From Deltaproteobacteria bacterium GWC2_55_46 (GTDB lineage Bacteria > Desulfobacterota > GWC2-55-46): 64,000 bases of DNA. How positions within the stretch are numbered: the stretch's first letter is position 1; each line of letters begins with the position of its first letter. Location of the stretch: contig LVEI03000001.1 of assembly GCA_001595385.3 (NCBI GenBank), forward strand, positions 1,083,501 to 1,147,500, read 5' to 3'. The notes under the pieces were generated by a model, which searched no databases, had not been told where the DNA came from, and saw nothing but the letters and a program-made list of their open reading frames with translations. Positions 17,701-26,914 of the stretch are shown here, piece by piece. Position numbers and translations under genes: made by a program.

Positions 17701-18870
17701 TCATCCGAGTATCCGCCTGAAGATGCCCTTTTTCAAAGGCTTCTCCTCCGCGGATATTTTGTTGGTGTACTTTATAACGGTGTCATAAGGCTCAGGCCTC
17801 TCGTCTTCTTTTTCCGGGACGGAGTGGTTCTTCTCGAAATGCTCGGAGACAAGCCTTTCAACAAGGTCCAGCCTTCTGCCTAGCTCCCTTGCCGAGAAGA
17901 CATCGATGCCCGCCGGCCTTTTCTCGATGAGATCCACCCTTTCGCTGACCTCATTGATCATCGAGATGACCTGCTCTGGCTGAGCCTTCGGCGCGGCTTC
18001 GACTCTACATCCGCCGTCTTTGTCACCGGCCTTTTCGCTCGCCCAGTACTGGTTCTCGAAATCGAGTTCCCTTACTATGTCTATGGCCGTCCGGGCGTCT
18101 ATTGCCCTGGCCTTCTCCATGTACGCGGTGAGCATCAGGAAGTCGCATATAATATTGATGAGCCTTGGTATCCCATTGCTGTACCGGTGTATTATGTCGA
18201 GCGCTTCCGTGGTGAACGAGACCGCGTTCCTGTTGCCGGCGACCTGGAGCCTGTGGAATATGTACTCCTCGGTCTCATTCCGGAGGAGGTTATACAGATG
18301 GCAGCTTATATTGATGCGCTGCCTCAACTGGCGAAGTTCCGGCCTTGCAAGCATGGCCTTGAGCTCAGGCTGTCCCACGAGTATTATCTGCAGGAGCTTG
18401 GAGCTGTCGGTCTCGAGGTTGGAAAGCATGCGCACCTCCTCGAGGAGGTCCATCGAGAGGTTCTGCGCCTCGTCGATTATGAGCACCGGGGAGCAGCGCT
18501 TCGCGTACATCTCGATAAGAAAGTCGTAGAGCTCCTTCATGAGCACGGTCTTGTCGTTGCCGGATGCCTTAAGGCCGAAATCCGTGTTTATAAGCCTTAA
18601 GAGCTGCTCGGAGTCGACCCTTGTGCTGAAGACCTTGGAGACGACGACGTCCTTGCCGAGTCCATTGATCAGGTTGCGTATGAGCGTGGTCTTCCCCGCG
18701 CCCACTTCCCCGCTCAACAGTATGAACCCCGCCCTCTCGTTTATGCCGTACTCGAGATACATCGTGGCCTTCCTGTGGGTCTTGCTCATATACAGGAACT
18801 CCGGGTTCGGCACCAACTCGAATGGTTTGGCCGAAAGGCCGAAGAATTTTTCGTAGTCTGACATATTCAT
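17701..18870 (-). CDS. XrtA/PEP-CTERM system-associated AAA ATPase (ExeA-like)
   Basis: 389 residues. The N-terminus YEKFFGLSAKPFELVPNPEFLY is the ExeA/GspA-type start. Walker A is GEVGAGKTTL (about 55-64) and Walker B is LIIDEAQNLS (about 128-137), with an arginine-rich sensor region following. After about residue 270 there is a low-complexity linker and a polar tail, without the peptidoglycan-binding domain of ExeA. It belongs with the neighbouring tyrosine kinase and chain-length protein and probably energises or regulates assembly at the inner membrane. Confidence 0.9.
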   Translation of the reverse strand: MNMSDYEKFFGLSAKPFELVPNPEFLYMSKTHRKATMYLEYGINERAGFILLSGEVGAGKTTLIRNLINGLGKDVVVSKVFSTRVDSEQLLRLINTDFGLKASGNDKTVLMKELYDFLIEMYAKRCSPVLIIDEAQNLSMDLLEEVRMLSNLETDSSKLLQIILVGQPELKAMLARPELRQLRQRINISCHLYNLLRNETEEYIFHRLQVAGNRNAVSFTTEALDIIHRYSNGIPRLINIICDFLMLTAYMEKARAIDARTAIDIVRELDFENQYWASEKAGDKDGGCRVEAAPKAQPEQVISMINEVSERVDLIEKRPAGIDVFSARELGRRLDLVERLVSEHFEKNHSVPEKEDERPEPYDTVIKYTNKISAEEKPLKKGIFRRILG

Positions 18871-18883
18871 TCGCCCGCGCGCC

Positions 18884-19699
18884 TCAATAATTGTAATATG
18901 AATAGTGCTGGCTCATCTCTGTTTCAGCCCCGTTGTAGACTATGCCGAGCAGGTTCGAGCCCCTCAGGAGGTTAAGAGCCTCTCCGACGTGCTTTACCGA
19001 TGCCGCCCTCTCCCTCACCACAAACAGGACGCCATCGACAGACGCGCTGAGGGACAGGGATTCGGCAAAGGGCAGTATCGGCGGGGCGTCTATGATTACG
19101 TACCTGTCGGGATACCTCTGTTTAACTCCGGCGATGAAGTCCTTCATCTTCTGTGACGAAAGGAGCTCAGCCGGGTTGTCTATCTTCCGGCCTGCCGGCA
19201 GGAACGAGAGCTTTCCCAGGTTGGTCCTTATGAGCGCTTTGGATAGGTCAAGGCCGTCCAGCAGGCAGTCCGTTATCCCAGGCTCGCCCTCCAGGTTCAG
19301 GTATTTGTTGAGCGAGGGCCTCCTGAGATCGGTGTCTATCAAAAGGACCGTAAAGTCGTAATCGCGCGACAGAGTGACGGCGAGGTTAAGCGACGTTATG
19401 CTCTTGCCCTCGGAACCTATCGAGCTCGTGACCAGTATGGTGTTCCGGAACTCTTCTGCTCCGGTGGTGAGGCCGACGATGATCGATTTGAGCTTCCTGT
19501 ACTCCTCGGCCACGGCGGAGCCCTGGTCGTTGAGGGCCACTATAAAAGGGCTTACGCAGCTCACGTCAACCACCCTCGCCGGGGTCGAAGGCGTCTCGGC
19601 AACCGGCCTGCCTGCAGGCGGCTCCTTATGGGCCTTTTCAGGAGACCTCTGCTCCCTCAGTCTGGCCGCCTTCTCTATCGCTTGGTCGATCCTGCTCAT
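18884..19699 (-). CDS. XrtA-associated protein tyrosine autokinase (BY-kinase)
   Basis: 271 residues. The Walker A is SSIGSEGKSITSLNLA (about 111-126), the A' motif is LLIDTDLRRPSLNKYL, and Walker B is YVIIDAPPIL. The C-terminus is a tyrosine cluster (QHYSYYNY), the autophosphorylation tail of bacterial BY-kinases. It is the cytoplasmic partner of the chain-length protein encoded immediately upstream; cycles of autophosphorylation control polymer length and export. It lies 31 bases after that gene. Confidence 0.92.
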   Translation of the reverse strand: MSRIDQAIEKAARLREQRSPEKAHKEPPAGRPVAETPSTPARVVDVSCVSPFIVALNDQGSAVAEEYRKLKSIIVGLTTGAEEFRNTILVTSSIGSEGKSITSLNLAVTLSRDYDFTVLLIDTDLRRPSLNKYLNLEGEPGITDCLLDGLDLSKALIRTNLGKLSFLPAGRKIDNPAELLSSQKMKDFIAGVKQRYPDRYVIIDAPPILPFAESLSLSASVDGVLFVVRERAASVKHVGEALNLLRGSNLLGIVYNGAETEMSQHYSYYNY

Positions 19700-19730
19700 T
19701 TTCCAGCTCCGTCTGCCTATTTTCCTGCTA

Positions 19731-21266
19731 TCAAAGCTTTCCTATGTACGCGCCCAGATCCGTCGCCTCGAAGACAAGTATCGCGATGAGGACGACGGCG
19801 TATGCCCCGGCTATGGAAAAAGCCAGCATGTCCCTTCTTTTCCTCACGACGGCATCCGCCGGGTTCCTTATGACGGGTATTACCGCCAGCACCGGGACAT
19901 TGAACTGGCTCAAGTCGTCTGGCCTCTTTGCGGAGGCGCTTAGATAATCGAGCGCGATAACGGCGCCAACCCCTCCCGCTATCCCCAAGAGAAGCCCCAG
20001 CAGGATTATCTGCACGCGGTTGGGGCTCACCGGCCTGGCCGATACCATGGCCGGGTCGACTATCCTGAAGGTCGCGGTCTTATCCTGGACCTCCATCTGC
20101 TTTGACACCTCAGATTGCCCGAGCTTGGCGACAAGGTCCTCGTAGATGCTCCTGTAAGTGTTCCTTTCCATCTCGAGCTCTGAAAGCTTCGTCTTCTCGG
20201 CGGGTATGTTCCTCAGATAGCTCTCCTTGGAGCCCACCAGCCTTCTCATGTGCTCTTCTTTCGCCGCTACGGCCGCCAATTCCCGTTCGGTCTTGTTGTA
20301 CTCGTCCTTGAGCTGGTGATAGACGGGGTTTATCGTGGAAAGCTCGGTGTCAGCGGCCCCGCTGTCATATGGCTCTCCCTCTTTCCTGTTCTTGAGCATC
20401 TCCTTGAACGACTCCATCTCGACCTGGGTCCTCATAACCTCGGGATAATCCTTGGTGTAGGTCATCATCAGCTCGCGGAGCCTCTTCTGAAGCGAGATCA
20501 ATCGCTCCTGCAGCGAATCCCTGCTCATAAGCGCCACAGTGTACGGCTTCTCCTGGCCGAGCTGCTTTTTTATGACCTCCCGCCTCGCCTCGAGCTCCCT
20601 TTTCTGGATCTTTATCGCGTCAAGCCCGTCCTGCACCCCTTTTATGTCAGAGACCACGGCGGTCTCGTTCACCGCCACGAAGACGCCCTTCTCCTTCCGG
20701 AACTTGATGACCTCTCCCTCTACCTCGTCCAGCTTTGCCTTGAAAAAGCTTATCTGCTCGGACAGGAACCTGTTCGCGCCGTAGGCCTCTTCCCTCTTGG
20801 ATGAGATATTTTCCTCGATGTACATACGCACGAGCGTATTGACGTAGTCCGAGGCGAACTTCGGGTCAGCGTCCTTGAAAGAGACCACAAAGAGGTCCAT
20901 GTCCTTCATATTCACCATGGTCCTGTTCTGCAGGTCCTTGACAAGGCTTTCAACCTGGCGGTCGTCCTTCACGTCCACCCCGAGGGTGTTGACCACCTTC
21001 GTAAGGATGTTCCTGCTGGAGATGGCGTATGAAAGGACGCGGAGCCTGTCCTGCATGGAAGGGGTTACCGCTATGTCCTTTATCAGCTCGTTTATCACGT
21101 TCTTCTCTATGAAGACAGTGCTCTTGGCCTCGTACGCCTTCGGCAGGGCGTAGCTCAACACGACCGAGCCGGCCGAGATGACGAGCACAACCGCAAGGAA
21201 CAGGTACCTGTTCCTTATGACGAGCTGGGCGTATTTCCTGATATCAAGACCGCTGTCGCGCTCCAT
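19731..21266 (-). CDS. XrtA system polysaccharide chain-length determinant (Wzz-type)
   Basis: 511 residues. A Wzz domain with an N-terminal membrane helix (about 18-38) is followed by a long, largely coiled-coil periplasmic part (about 160-410) and C-terminal helices (about 425-445 and 475-495), the layout of PCP-2/3 co-polymerases. It forms an inner-membrane oligomer that sets chain length and links the kinase to the export porin. The ATG at 21266 has AGGAGG six bases ahead and is better placed than the TTG one codon upstream. Confidence 0.92.
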   Translation of the reverse strand: MERDSGLDIRKYAQLVIRNRYLFLAVVLVISAGSVVLSYALPKAYEAKSTVFIEKNVINELIKDIAVTPSMQDRLRVLSYAISSRNILTKVVNTLGVDVKDDRQVESLVKDLQNRTMVNMKDMDLFVVSFKDADPKFASDYVNTLVRMYIEENISSKREEAYGANRFLSEQISFFKAKLDEVEGEVIKFRKEKGVFVAVNETAVVSDIKGVQDGLDAIKIQKRELEARREVIKKQLGQEKPYTVALMSRDSLQERLISLQKRLRELMMTYTKDYPEVMRTQVEMESFKEMLKNRKEGEPYDSGAADTELSTINPVYHQLKDEYNKTERELAAVAAKEEHMRRLVGSKESYLRNIPAEKTKLSELEMERNTYRSIYEDLVAKLGQSEVSKQMEVQDKTATFRIVDPAMVSARPVSPNRVQIILLGLLLGIAGGVGAVIALDYLSASAKRPDDLSQFNVPVLAVIPVIRNPADAVVRKRRDMLAFSIAGAYAVVLIAILVFEATDLGAYIGKL

Positions 21267-21276
21267 CAAACCCCTC

Positions 21277-22080
21277 CTAAAAAAGCCCTTCCCTTACCAC
21301 GACATAATCGCCGGGGCTCAAGGCCAGGTTCTGGCTTAAGTCTCCCTTTTTCGTGAGGTCTTCCGCTCTCACCGGTATCGACGACCTCTTGTTGTCGCCG
21401 TTCTTCCTGAAGACGGTGACCCCGTTCTGGTTCGCGAACTTGGTGAAGCCTCCGGCCTCGAGTACGGCCTCCATGACGGTGAGACCCTCCCTGTACTCGA
21501 TGAACTTGGGGGTATTCACCGCGCCAACGACATAGACGCTCCTTTCAAGGAGCACTGGCATGAATATCACGTCATTGGGCTCGATGACGATGTCATCCGA
21601 GGTCTTGCCTGTTATGAAAAGGTCGTAGAAGTCCTCCTTGACCTTTTTGCCATCCCTCTGGACGTAAGCGCGCTTCAGGTCCGCGCCCTTCGTCTCGCTT
21701 ATCTGGCAGAGCAGCTGAAGGAGCGTCGTCCTTTTGTTAAGGTCCACGACCCCGGACTTTACTCCTCCCCCGAAGACATAGACCTTGCTGTTGTTTATGC
21801 CCTCCACTATGACGTTCACGGTCGGGTTCTTGACTATCGACTTGAGCCGCTCGGTCAGGACCTCCTGGAGCCCTGCCGGGGTATAGCCGGTCGCTACGAC
21901 GTCCCCGATGGCCGGGATCGTGATCTTTCCGTCAGGCCTCACCCTTACAGGGGTGCTGAGCTCCTTGACGCCCCAGACAGATATGACGAGTGTGTCCCCG
22001 TCGCCTATGACGTAGTCTCCGGCCCTGGCCTGGCCGGATGCCAAAACAAGAAGTATTGCGAGCAATAGGGTCTTCTTCAA
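21277..22080 (-). CDS. XrtA system exopolysaccharide export protein (Wza-like, SLBB domain)
   Basis: 267 residues with a signal peptide (cleavage near GQARA). The poly-export motif is YVIGDGDTLVISVWGV, followed by SLBB-type repeats (VYVVGAVNTPKFIEY and VYVFGGGVKSGVVDL). It is shorter than Wza and ends soon after the SLBB region (LALSPGDYVVVREGLF). It should form the periplasmic part of the export channel in the outer membrane. No clear lipobox is visible. The start is a TTG with GAGG about nine bases ahead. Confidence 0.92.
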   Translation of the reverse strand: MKKTLLLAILLVLASGQARAGDYVIGDGDTLVISVWGVKELSTPVRVRPDGKITIPAIGDVVATGYTPAGLQEVLTERLKSIVKNPTVNVIVEGINNSKVYVFGGGVKSGVVDLNKRTTLLQLLCQISETKGADLKRAYVQRDGKKVKEDFYDLFITGKTSDDIVIEPNDVIFMPVLLERSVYVVGAVNTPKFIEYREGLTVMEAVLEAGGFTKFANQNGVTVFRKNGDNKRSSIPVRAEDLTKKGDLSQNLALSPGDYVVVREGLF

Positions 22081-22092
22081 GGTCTCCGTCCT

Positions 22093-23442
22093 CTATCTCC
22101 CGCCTCTTCCGAACAACATGACCTTTGCGGTCTCGACCAATATGAAGATGTCCAGAAGGGGGGAGAGGTGTTTTATGTAGAAAAGGTCGTATCTGAGCTT
22201 CTCGAGCGAATCGTCGACAGAGGCGCCGTAAGGGTACTTTATCTGCGCCCAGCCCGTTATGCCCGGCTTCACGTAGTGGCGCTCCGTGTAAAACGGGATG
22301 GCCTCGCTGAGCTGGCTTATGAATTCCGGCCTCTCGGGCCTTGGCCCGACCAGGCTCATGTCGCCCCTGAGCACGTTGTAGAGCTGTGGTATCTCGTCGA
22401 GCCTCGATTTGCGAAGCCACCTGCCGATGCGCGTAACCCTCGGGTCGTTCTCCTGGCTCCAGACGGCGCCTGTTTCGGCCTCGGCGTCATTTCGCATGGT
22501 CCTGAATTTATAGAGGGCGAACTTCTTCCCCTTCTGGCCGACCCTTATCTGCCTGAAGAGGACCGGGCCTGGCGAATCGGCCTTCACCGCGAGCACTATG
22601 AATGGAATCATCGGCAGGGCGACAAGCAGCGCCGCGACCGACGTAAACATGTCGAAGACGCGCTTAAGGAGCATCTTCGAATGGGTGATCCTGAAGCCGT
22701 CAGAGAATATGAACCAGCTCGGGGTGATGTTCTCTATAAGGAGCTTGCCCGTTACCTGCTCGTAAAAAGAGGGCGCGTCCATCACTTCTATTCCGCCGAG
22801 CTTGCAGTCCAGCACGTCGCGGAGCGGGAAAGAGCCGCGCCGCTCTGAAAGGGATACCACTATCTTGTGGGCCTTTTCCTTCTGGACGGTCTCGGCGAGC
22901 CCCTCGCCACTGCCGATTATGGAATGCAGCGGCACCAGCACGGTCTCGTTGGTGCAGTTCACGTAGCCGGCCAGCACGTAATTATGGCTCATGCCGTTCA
23001 TGACCGAGCCCATTTTATTCGCAAGCGGCCCTGTCCCGAGTATAAGCACCCTTTTCGCGAAGGTCGGAAGGCTCGACGATATCCGGAACGCGAGATGCCC
23101 CAGGAACTGATATACCGCAAACGACCCGAGCGAAAGCGCGAGCACGCCCCTGCCGATCATAAGCTGCGGAATAAGATAATAGGCGGTCGCCAATATGAAA
23201 AAGGACAACGCCATCGAGACGATCACCTTGGCAGAAATTTCTTTTTTTCCAGCGTTTTTCTCCAGGTTATAGAGCTCGCAGAGAAATGATGAGACTATGA
23301 GGACAGCCGCGAAAAAGAGAGCGCCGAGCCCAAAAAGAGAGCTTGCCTCAAGCGAGGTCCCGAAGCGTATGAACCACCCCGTATAGACCGCGAGGCAGGC
23401 CATCAACAGATCAAAGAGAATGAGTATGGAGACCTTTCCCAT
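22093..23442 (-). CDS. Polyprenyl-phosphate sugar transferase, XrtA system (TIGR03013-like)
   Basis: 449 residues. Four N-terminal membrane helices and a CoA-binding-like Rossmann segment (KRVLILGTGPLANKMGS, about 127-143) precede the C-terminal bacterial sugar-transferase domain: KRVFDMFTSVAAL, LYKFRTMRNDAE, SRLDEIPQLYNVLRGDMS and VGPRPERPEF. This PglC/WbaP-type reaction places the first sugar-phosphate on undecaprenyl phosphate and so starts repeat-unit synthesis. It is the first dedicated biosynthetic gene after prsT, 13 bases downstream of it. Confidence 0.93.
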   Translation of the reverse strand: MGKVSILILFDLLMACLAVYTGWFIRFGTSLEASSLFGLGALFFAAVLIVSSFLCELYNLEKNAGKKEISAKVIVSMALSFFILATAYYLIPQLMIGRGVLALSLGSFAVYQFLGHLAFRISSSLPTFAKRVLILGTGPLANKMGSVMNGMSHNYVLAGYVNCTNETVLVPLHSIIGSGEGLAETVQKEKAHKIVVSLSERRGSFPLRDVLDCKLGGIEVMDAPSFYEQVTGKLLIENITPSWFIFSDGFRITHSKMLLKRVFDMFTSVAALLVALPMIPFIVLAVKADSPGPVLFRQIRVGQKGKKFALYKFRTMRNDAEAETGAVWSQENDPRVTRIGRWLRKSRLDEIPQLYNVLRGDMSLVGPRPERPEFISQLSEAIPFYTERHYVKPGITGWAQIKYPYGASVDDSLEKLRYDLFYIKHLSPLLDIFILVETAKVMLFGRGGR

Positions 23443-23455
23443 CGTTTTTACCTTT

Positions 23456-26236
23456 TTACCTTCTTACGGGTTCTTTTATTTTCTTCAAAATCTGCCTTGC
23501 GCTCTGGGCCTCAGGGAATTCTCCTTTAGCCAGCGCCTTTTCAATCGTCAACGCCGCCTCCCTGTCCAGGCCCTTACCCTTCTGGGCGAGGGCGAGATGA
23601 TACAATACGGAGGGATTGTCCGGCAGCAGGTCGGAAGACCTTTTTAGCGCCGTGATGGCCTGGTCATACTTCCCGCTCTTGGTCAATATATAGCCGAGGG
23701 TGTCGAGGATGCTCGGGTCTTTCGGCGCAAGCACGTAGGCCCTGGCCGCAAGCTGTATGGCAGCCTGCGTATTCCCACCCTGGTCGGCATAGTAGTACGC
23801 GAGGTTATTGAGAGCTGGCACATGGTTTGGCGCTATCCTGAGGATCCTCTGATATTCGGTCGCTGCCTGCGCCTTTTTGCCGGTCAATTCAAGGATCGAA
23901 GCCGCCTGAAAGATGACCTGGGGGTTATTCGGGCTGACCTTCTCGGCGTCCCTGTATACCTGTAGAGCCGATTTAAAATCCCTTGCCCTGACATGGACAG
24001 ACCCCAGCATGATATACGGCGTGATGTCCTTTCCTGAAAGGCTTACGGCCTTCTTAAGGCTTCCTACAGCCTTGCTCACGTCACCAGATGACTGTTGCAC
24101 TATGGACATGGCGATGTACCCGATGGGGCTGCCAGGCCTGTCCTTTATCACATCCCTCGCGGCGGACTCGGCGGCATCCAGCTTGCCCATTGTCGCGTAT
24201 ATGCGGGCAGTCTCCGCCATAAGGACCGGGTTCCCCGGTTCCCTCGCAAGCTCCTTTTTGATCTTGTTCAAGGCGTCCTCGGGTTTCTTCATGGCAAGAT
24301 ACGTATTTACTATGAGGGCAAAGCCCGCCTTCGGGGCCTTCTTCTCTATCTCTTCAAAGACCTTGATCGCCTCATCGAATCTCTTTTCCGTCATGAGCGC
24401 CTTGCCTTTCATCTCGAGTACGGCAGGGTTCGAAGGCTCTGTCTTAAGTATCTTGTCCAGATAATCGATGACGGCGCCAAATTCCTTTTTGCCCAGGTAA
24501 TGGTTCGAAAGCTCCATATAGGCCTGCCTGGTGCCGATCTCTGAGGCCATCTTCAAATAGGAGGCGGCCTCGTCCCTTTTACCGGTGGCCTCAAGGACAG
24601 AGGCGAGCATGACCATGGCCTTTGGGTCCTTGGGGGCCTTCGATACGAAGGCCTTGAGCTCCTCGACTACTTTTTCAGAAGCGCCTGAAAAGGAATAGAT
24701 GGTGGCGAGCGCGAAGTGCGGGGCCGGCAGCTCCGGGTTGAGCTGCTTTGCCTTCTCCAGTATCTTTATGGCTTCTCCGGGCTTGTTCTCCCGGAGCAGT
24801 ACTTCAGCCATCACTGTATGCAGGACAGCGTCCGCCTTCCCGCCCGAAAGGCCTTTCGAGATGGTCTCTTTCGCCTTCGCGAGATCATTGTGCTTTATAT
24901 AATGATTTACGAGGATGAGCCTGGAGTTCAACTGTTCAGGGGCGATCTCTACCGCGCTCCTGAAATTGGCCTCCGCGTCCCTGCTCCTGCCCTTCGAGAG
25001 GCTATACATGCCCTTTTTAAGATGCGCGTCAACAAGCTTGGGGTCGAGGTCTATGGCCTTATTGAGCTCGGCTATTCCCTGCTCGTGCATATTCTTCGCC
25101 ATGTAGGCGCTACCGAGCACATTGTGGGCGAGGGCGTTTTGCGGGTCGGTCTCCAAAGCCTTTCCGGCTTCGTTTATCGCGTCGTCAACCCTGCCCTGTA
25201 TCAGCAGCACCATCGAGAGCATGACCCTCGGCGGCACATAAGAGGGCTCCAGGTCGAGCGATTTCTGGAACTGGCTGGTGGCCTGTTCGAGCTGGCCCCT
25301 CTGGTAATGGGCCTGGCCGAGGAAATAGAGCGTAAGCGGGCTCGCTCCGAGGGTTGAAGCCTTCTGCAGAAGCGTAATAGAGTCATCCAGGTTTTTCTTA
25401 TAGCTGAACGCGACCCCCTTGATAAGGTAACCTTCCGGCCTGTTAGGGTATTTTTCGATGAGCTTCCCGCTCAATTGTACCGCTTCGTCATGCCTGCCCG
25501 TGTCCAGCAAGATCGAGCCCTTCCTGTAAAGCGCCTGAAGGTCGTCAGGGTTGCCTTTAAGTACCTGGTCCAGGCTCCTTACCGCCCCGTCGTAGTCTCC
25601 TTTGCTGCCGTACACTTCGGCCAGCATGTAAAGGGCGTTCCTGTTGCCTGGCTCTTTCGCCAGCACCTTATCGACGCCGGCCTTCGCCTCTTCCTGCCTG
25701 CCCATGGCCATGTATACCTTTGAGAGCAGCAGCTCGGTCTCTGACCTCTGGCCGTTGAGGGACAGGGCATTTTTCATATGGTCTACGGCCCTGTCGTATT
25801 CCGCTTTTGACGCCTCTGCCAGGCCAGCGGCCTCGAACGCGTCCGCGTCCGTCGAGCCGTCCGAGATGAGGTCCTTTATCTCGCTGAGGGCTTCATCCGG
25901 CCTGTTCTTCTGTACGTATACCTTCGCGAGCTCTATCCTGGCCTCCTTGAGGGAGGGGTTCTGCCTGATTACTTTCTGAAGCTCCTTTTCCGCGGAATCG
26001 AAGTTGGCGAGGCTGTAATAGGCCTTGGCGAGCTGGAAGCGCGCCTCAAAATAGTTCGGGTCCTGCTCCAGCGCGTTCTTGAAATATACGACCGCGCCCC
26101 TCGAGTTCTTCTCCTCCATCAGCTTTGTGCCTTCCTTGAGGAGCTCCTCCTTCTGTTTGCCCGCGTTGCCGCACGCGGTCACGAGCGTCATGAACAAAAG
26201 AAAAGAGACCGAGGCGAAAAACCTTCCCTTAAACAA
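23456..26236 (-). CDS. prsT: TPR lipoprotein PrsT of the XrtA/PEP-CTERM system
   Basis: 926 residues with a lipoprotein signal (MTLVTACGN; Cys near 22). More than twenty tetratricopeptide repeats fill the protein, recognisable by recurrent A-x-Y-x-L-A, G-x-A and P spacing, as in NPQVIFQAASILELTGKKAQ. The length matches PrsT. It is predicted to be a periplasmic scaffold for polymer secretion. The TTG start at 26236 has AGGAG nine bases ahead and overlaps the upstream receiver-like gene by eight bases, so the two are co-translated. Confidence 0.93.
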   Translation of the reverse strand: MFKGRFFASVSFLLFMTLVTACGNAGKQKEELLKEGTKLMEEKNSRGAVVYFKNALEQDPNYFEARFQLAKAYYSLANFDSAEKELQKVIRQNPSLKEARIELAKVYVQKNRPDEALSEIKDLISDGSTDADAFEAAGLAEASKAEYDRAVDHMKNALSLNGQRSETELLLSKVYMAMGRQEEAKAGVDKVLAKEPGNRNALYMLAEVYGSKGDYDGAVRSLDQVLKGNPDDLQALYRKGSILLDTGRHDEAVQLSGKLIEKYPNRPEGYLIKGVAFSYKKNLDDSITLLQKASTLGASPLTLYFLGQAHYQRGQLEQATSQFQKSLDLEPSYVPPRVMLSMVLLIQGRVDDAINEAGKALETDPQNALAHNVLGSAYMAKNMHEQGIAELNKAIDLDPKLVDAHLKKGMYSLSKGRSRDAEANFRSAVEIAPEQLNSRLILVNHYIKHNDLAKAKETISKGLSGGKADAVLHTVMAEVLLRENKPGEAIKILEKAKQLNPELPAPHFALATIYSFSGASEKVVEELKAFVSKAPKDPKAMVMLASVLEATGKRDEAASYLKMASEIGTRQAYMELSNHYLGKKEFGAVIDYLDKILKTEPSNPAVLEMKGKALMTEKRFDEAIKVFEEIEKKAPKAGFALIVNTYLAMKKPEDALNKIKKELAREPGNPVLMAETARIYATMGKLDAAESAARDVIKDRPGSPIGYIAMSIVQQSSGDVSKAVGSLKKAVSLSGKDITPYIMLGSVHVRARDFKSALQVYRDAEKVSPNNPQVIFQAASILELTGKKAQAATEYQRILRIAPNHVPALNNLAYYYADQGGNTQAAIQLAARAYVLAPKDPSILDTLGYILTKSGKYDQAITALKRSSDLLPDNPSVLYHLALAQKGKGLDREAALTIEKALAKGEFPEAQSARQILKKIKEPVRR

Positions 26237-26630
26237 TGTTATATTCTCCTTTTACGTCGTAATCTCCGGCCATCACCTGTTTTATTACGAGCGTGAACTT
26301 CTGATAATTAAGGGGCTTGAGCATGCAGTAGGTGGTCTTGTTGTCAAGGACGCTCATCAGTTCCGTGTCTATGTGCGTGGCCAGGATCATGAGCGGGACC
26401 GCCCTTTTCTTCAGCTCCTCCAGAAGGACGTTCCCGTACGGGTAGCTCGTGATGACCAGGCCGAACTCGTTCTGGTCGAGCTTCTTCGCGAGCTCCCCCA
26501 TTTCATTGGCCAGGACCTCTGTTCCAAACCCCTCGGACCCCAGGATTGCCGAGCAGACTTTCGAGAAACCGGCGTCATCGATGATGAGAATGCGCTTCTT
26601 GAACATGCCAGTCAGAATTGCAAGTTTCAT
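26229..26630 (-). CDS. Receiver-like protein lacking the phospho-acceptor Asp
   Basis: 133 residues, a lone receiver fold. It keeps the acidic pair (ILIIDDAG, Asp18-Asp19), the switch Thr (ILATH, Thr85) and the conserved Lys (MLKPL, Lys105). At the usual phospho-acceptor position it has Ser (LVITSYPYG, Ser62). It may act as a constitutive or ligand-controlled pseudo-receiver. The ATG at 26630 has AGGAAG eight bases ahead; frames from 26666 or 26606 are also possible. It is the first gene after a 250-base control region and is coupled to prsT, suggesting a role in regulating or localising the export machine. Confidence 0.7.
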   Translation of the reverse strand: MKLAILTGMFKKRILIIDDAGFSKVCSAILGSEGFGTEVLANEMGELAKKLDQNEFGLVITSYPYGNVLLEELKKRAVPLMILATHIDTELMSVLDNKTTYCMLKPLNYQKFTLVIKQVMAGDYDVKGEYNIV

Positions 26631-26787
26631 GCCCAGCTTCCTGGGAGAGTCCAGGTCAAAAGACATGATACGTACCCATCGGTGGAGGGTTTTGATTTTA
26701 ATAAGGATTTTCAGAAAAGGAGTGGTGACTTAAGGATGGAGTAGGCTTTTCAGATTAGACTGAAATCATACCTTTGGATGAGAGCAC

Positions 26788-26914
26788 TGTTTCCAAAAGA
26801 AACACTTTCTGCCAAGATAGCGTTTTAATTGGGGTATGTTTGTATCTTTTCGATACACTTTCAATTTTCCTTTTAAATCCCGCAATTAGGGCTTAAGTGT
26901 TTCCATTGGATACA
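26788..26914 (-). promoter_or_regulatory. Three inverted-repeat operators, TGTWTC-N5-GAWACA
   Basis: Three 17-base inverted repeats occur at 26788-26804 (TGTTTC / GAAACA), 26841-26857 (TGTATC / GATACA) and 26898-26914 (TGTTTC / GATACA), each with a 5-base spacer. Their centres are 53 and 57 bases apart, about five helical turns, so they face nearly the same side of the DNA. They lie upstream of the receiver-like gene and prsT and just past the stop of the NtrC-like gene, a position suited to enhancer sites for it. A TATGAT box at 26765-26770 would put a -35 element over the first site. Confidence 0.6.

Noticed and set aside
20250-20804. Plus-strand reading frame opposite the chain-length determinant
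   Set aside because: It is a Leu-rich antisense reading of the coiled-coil coding region with no start signals.
26660-26790. Sigma-54 promoter upstream of the receiver-like gene
   Set aside because: No GG-N10-GC pair with a TGGCAC-like start was found on the minus strand; the nearest match (GGTATGATTTCAGT) lacks the -12 GC.
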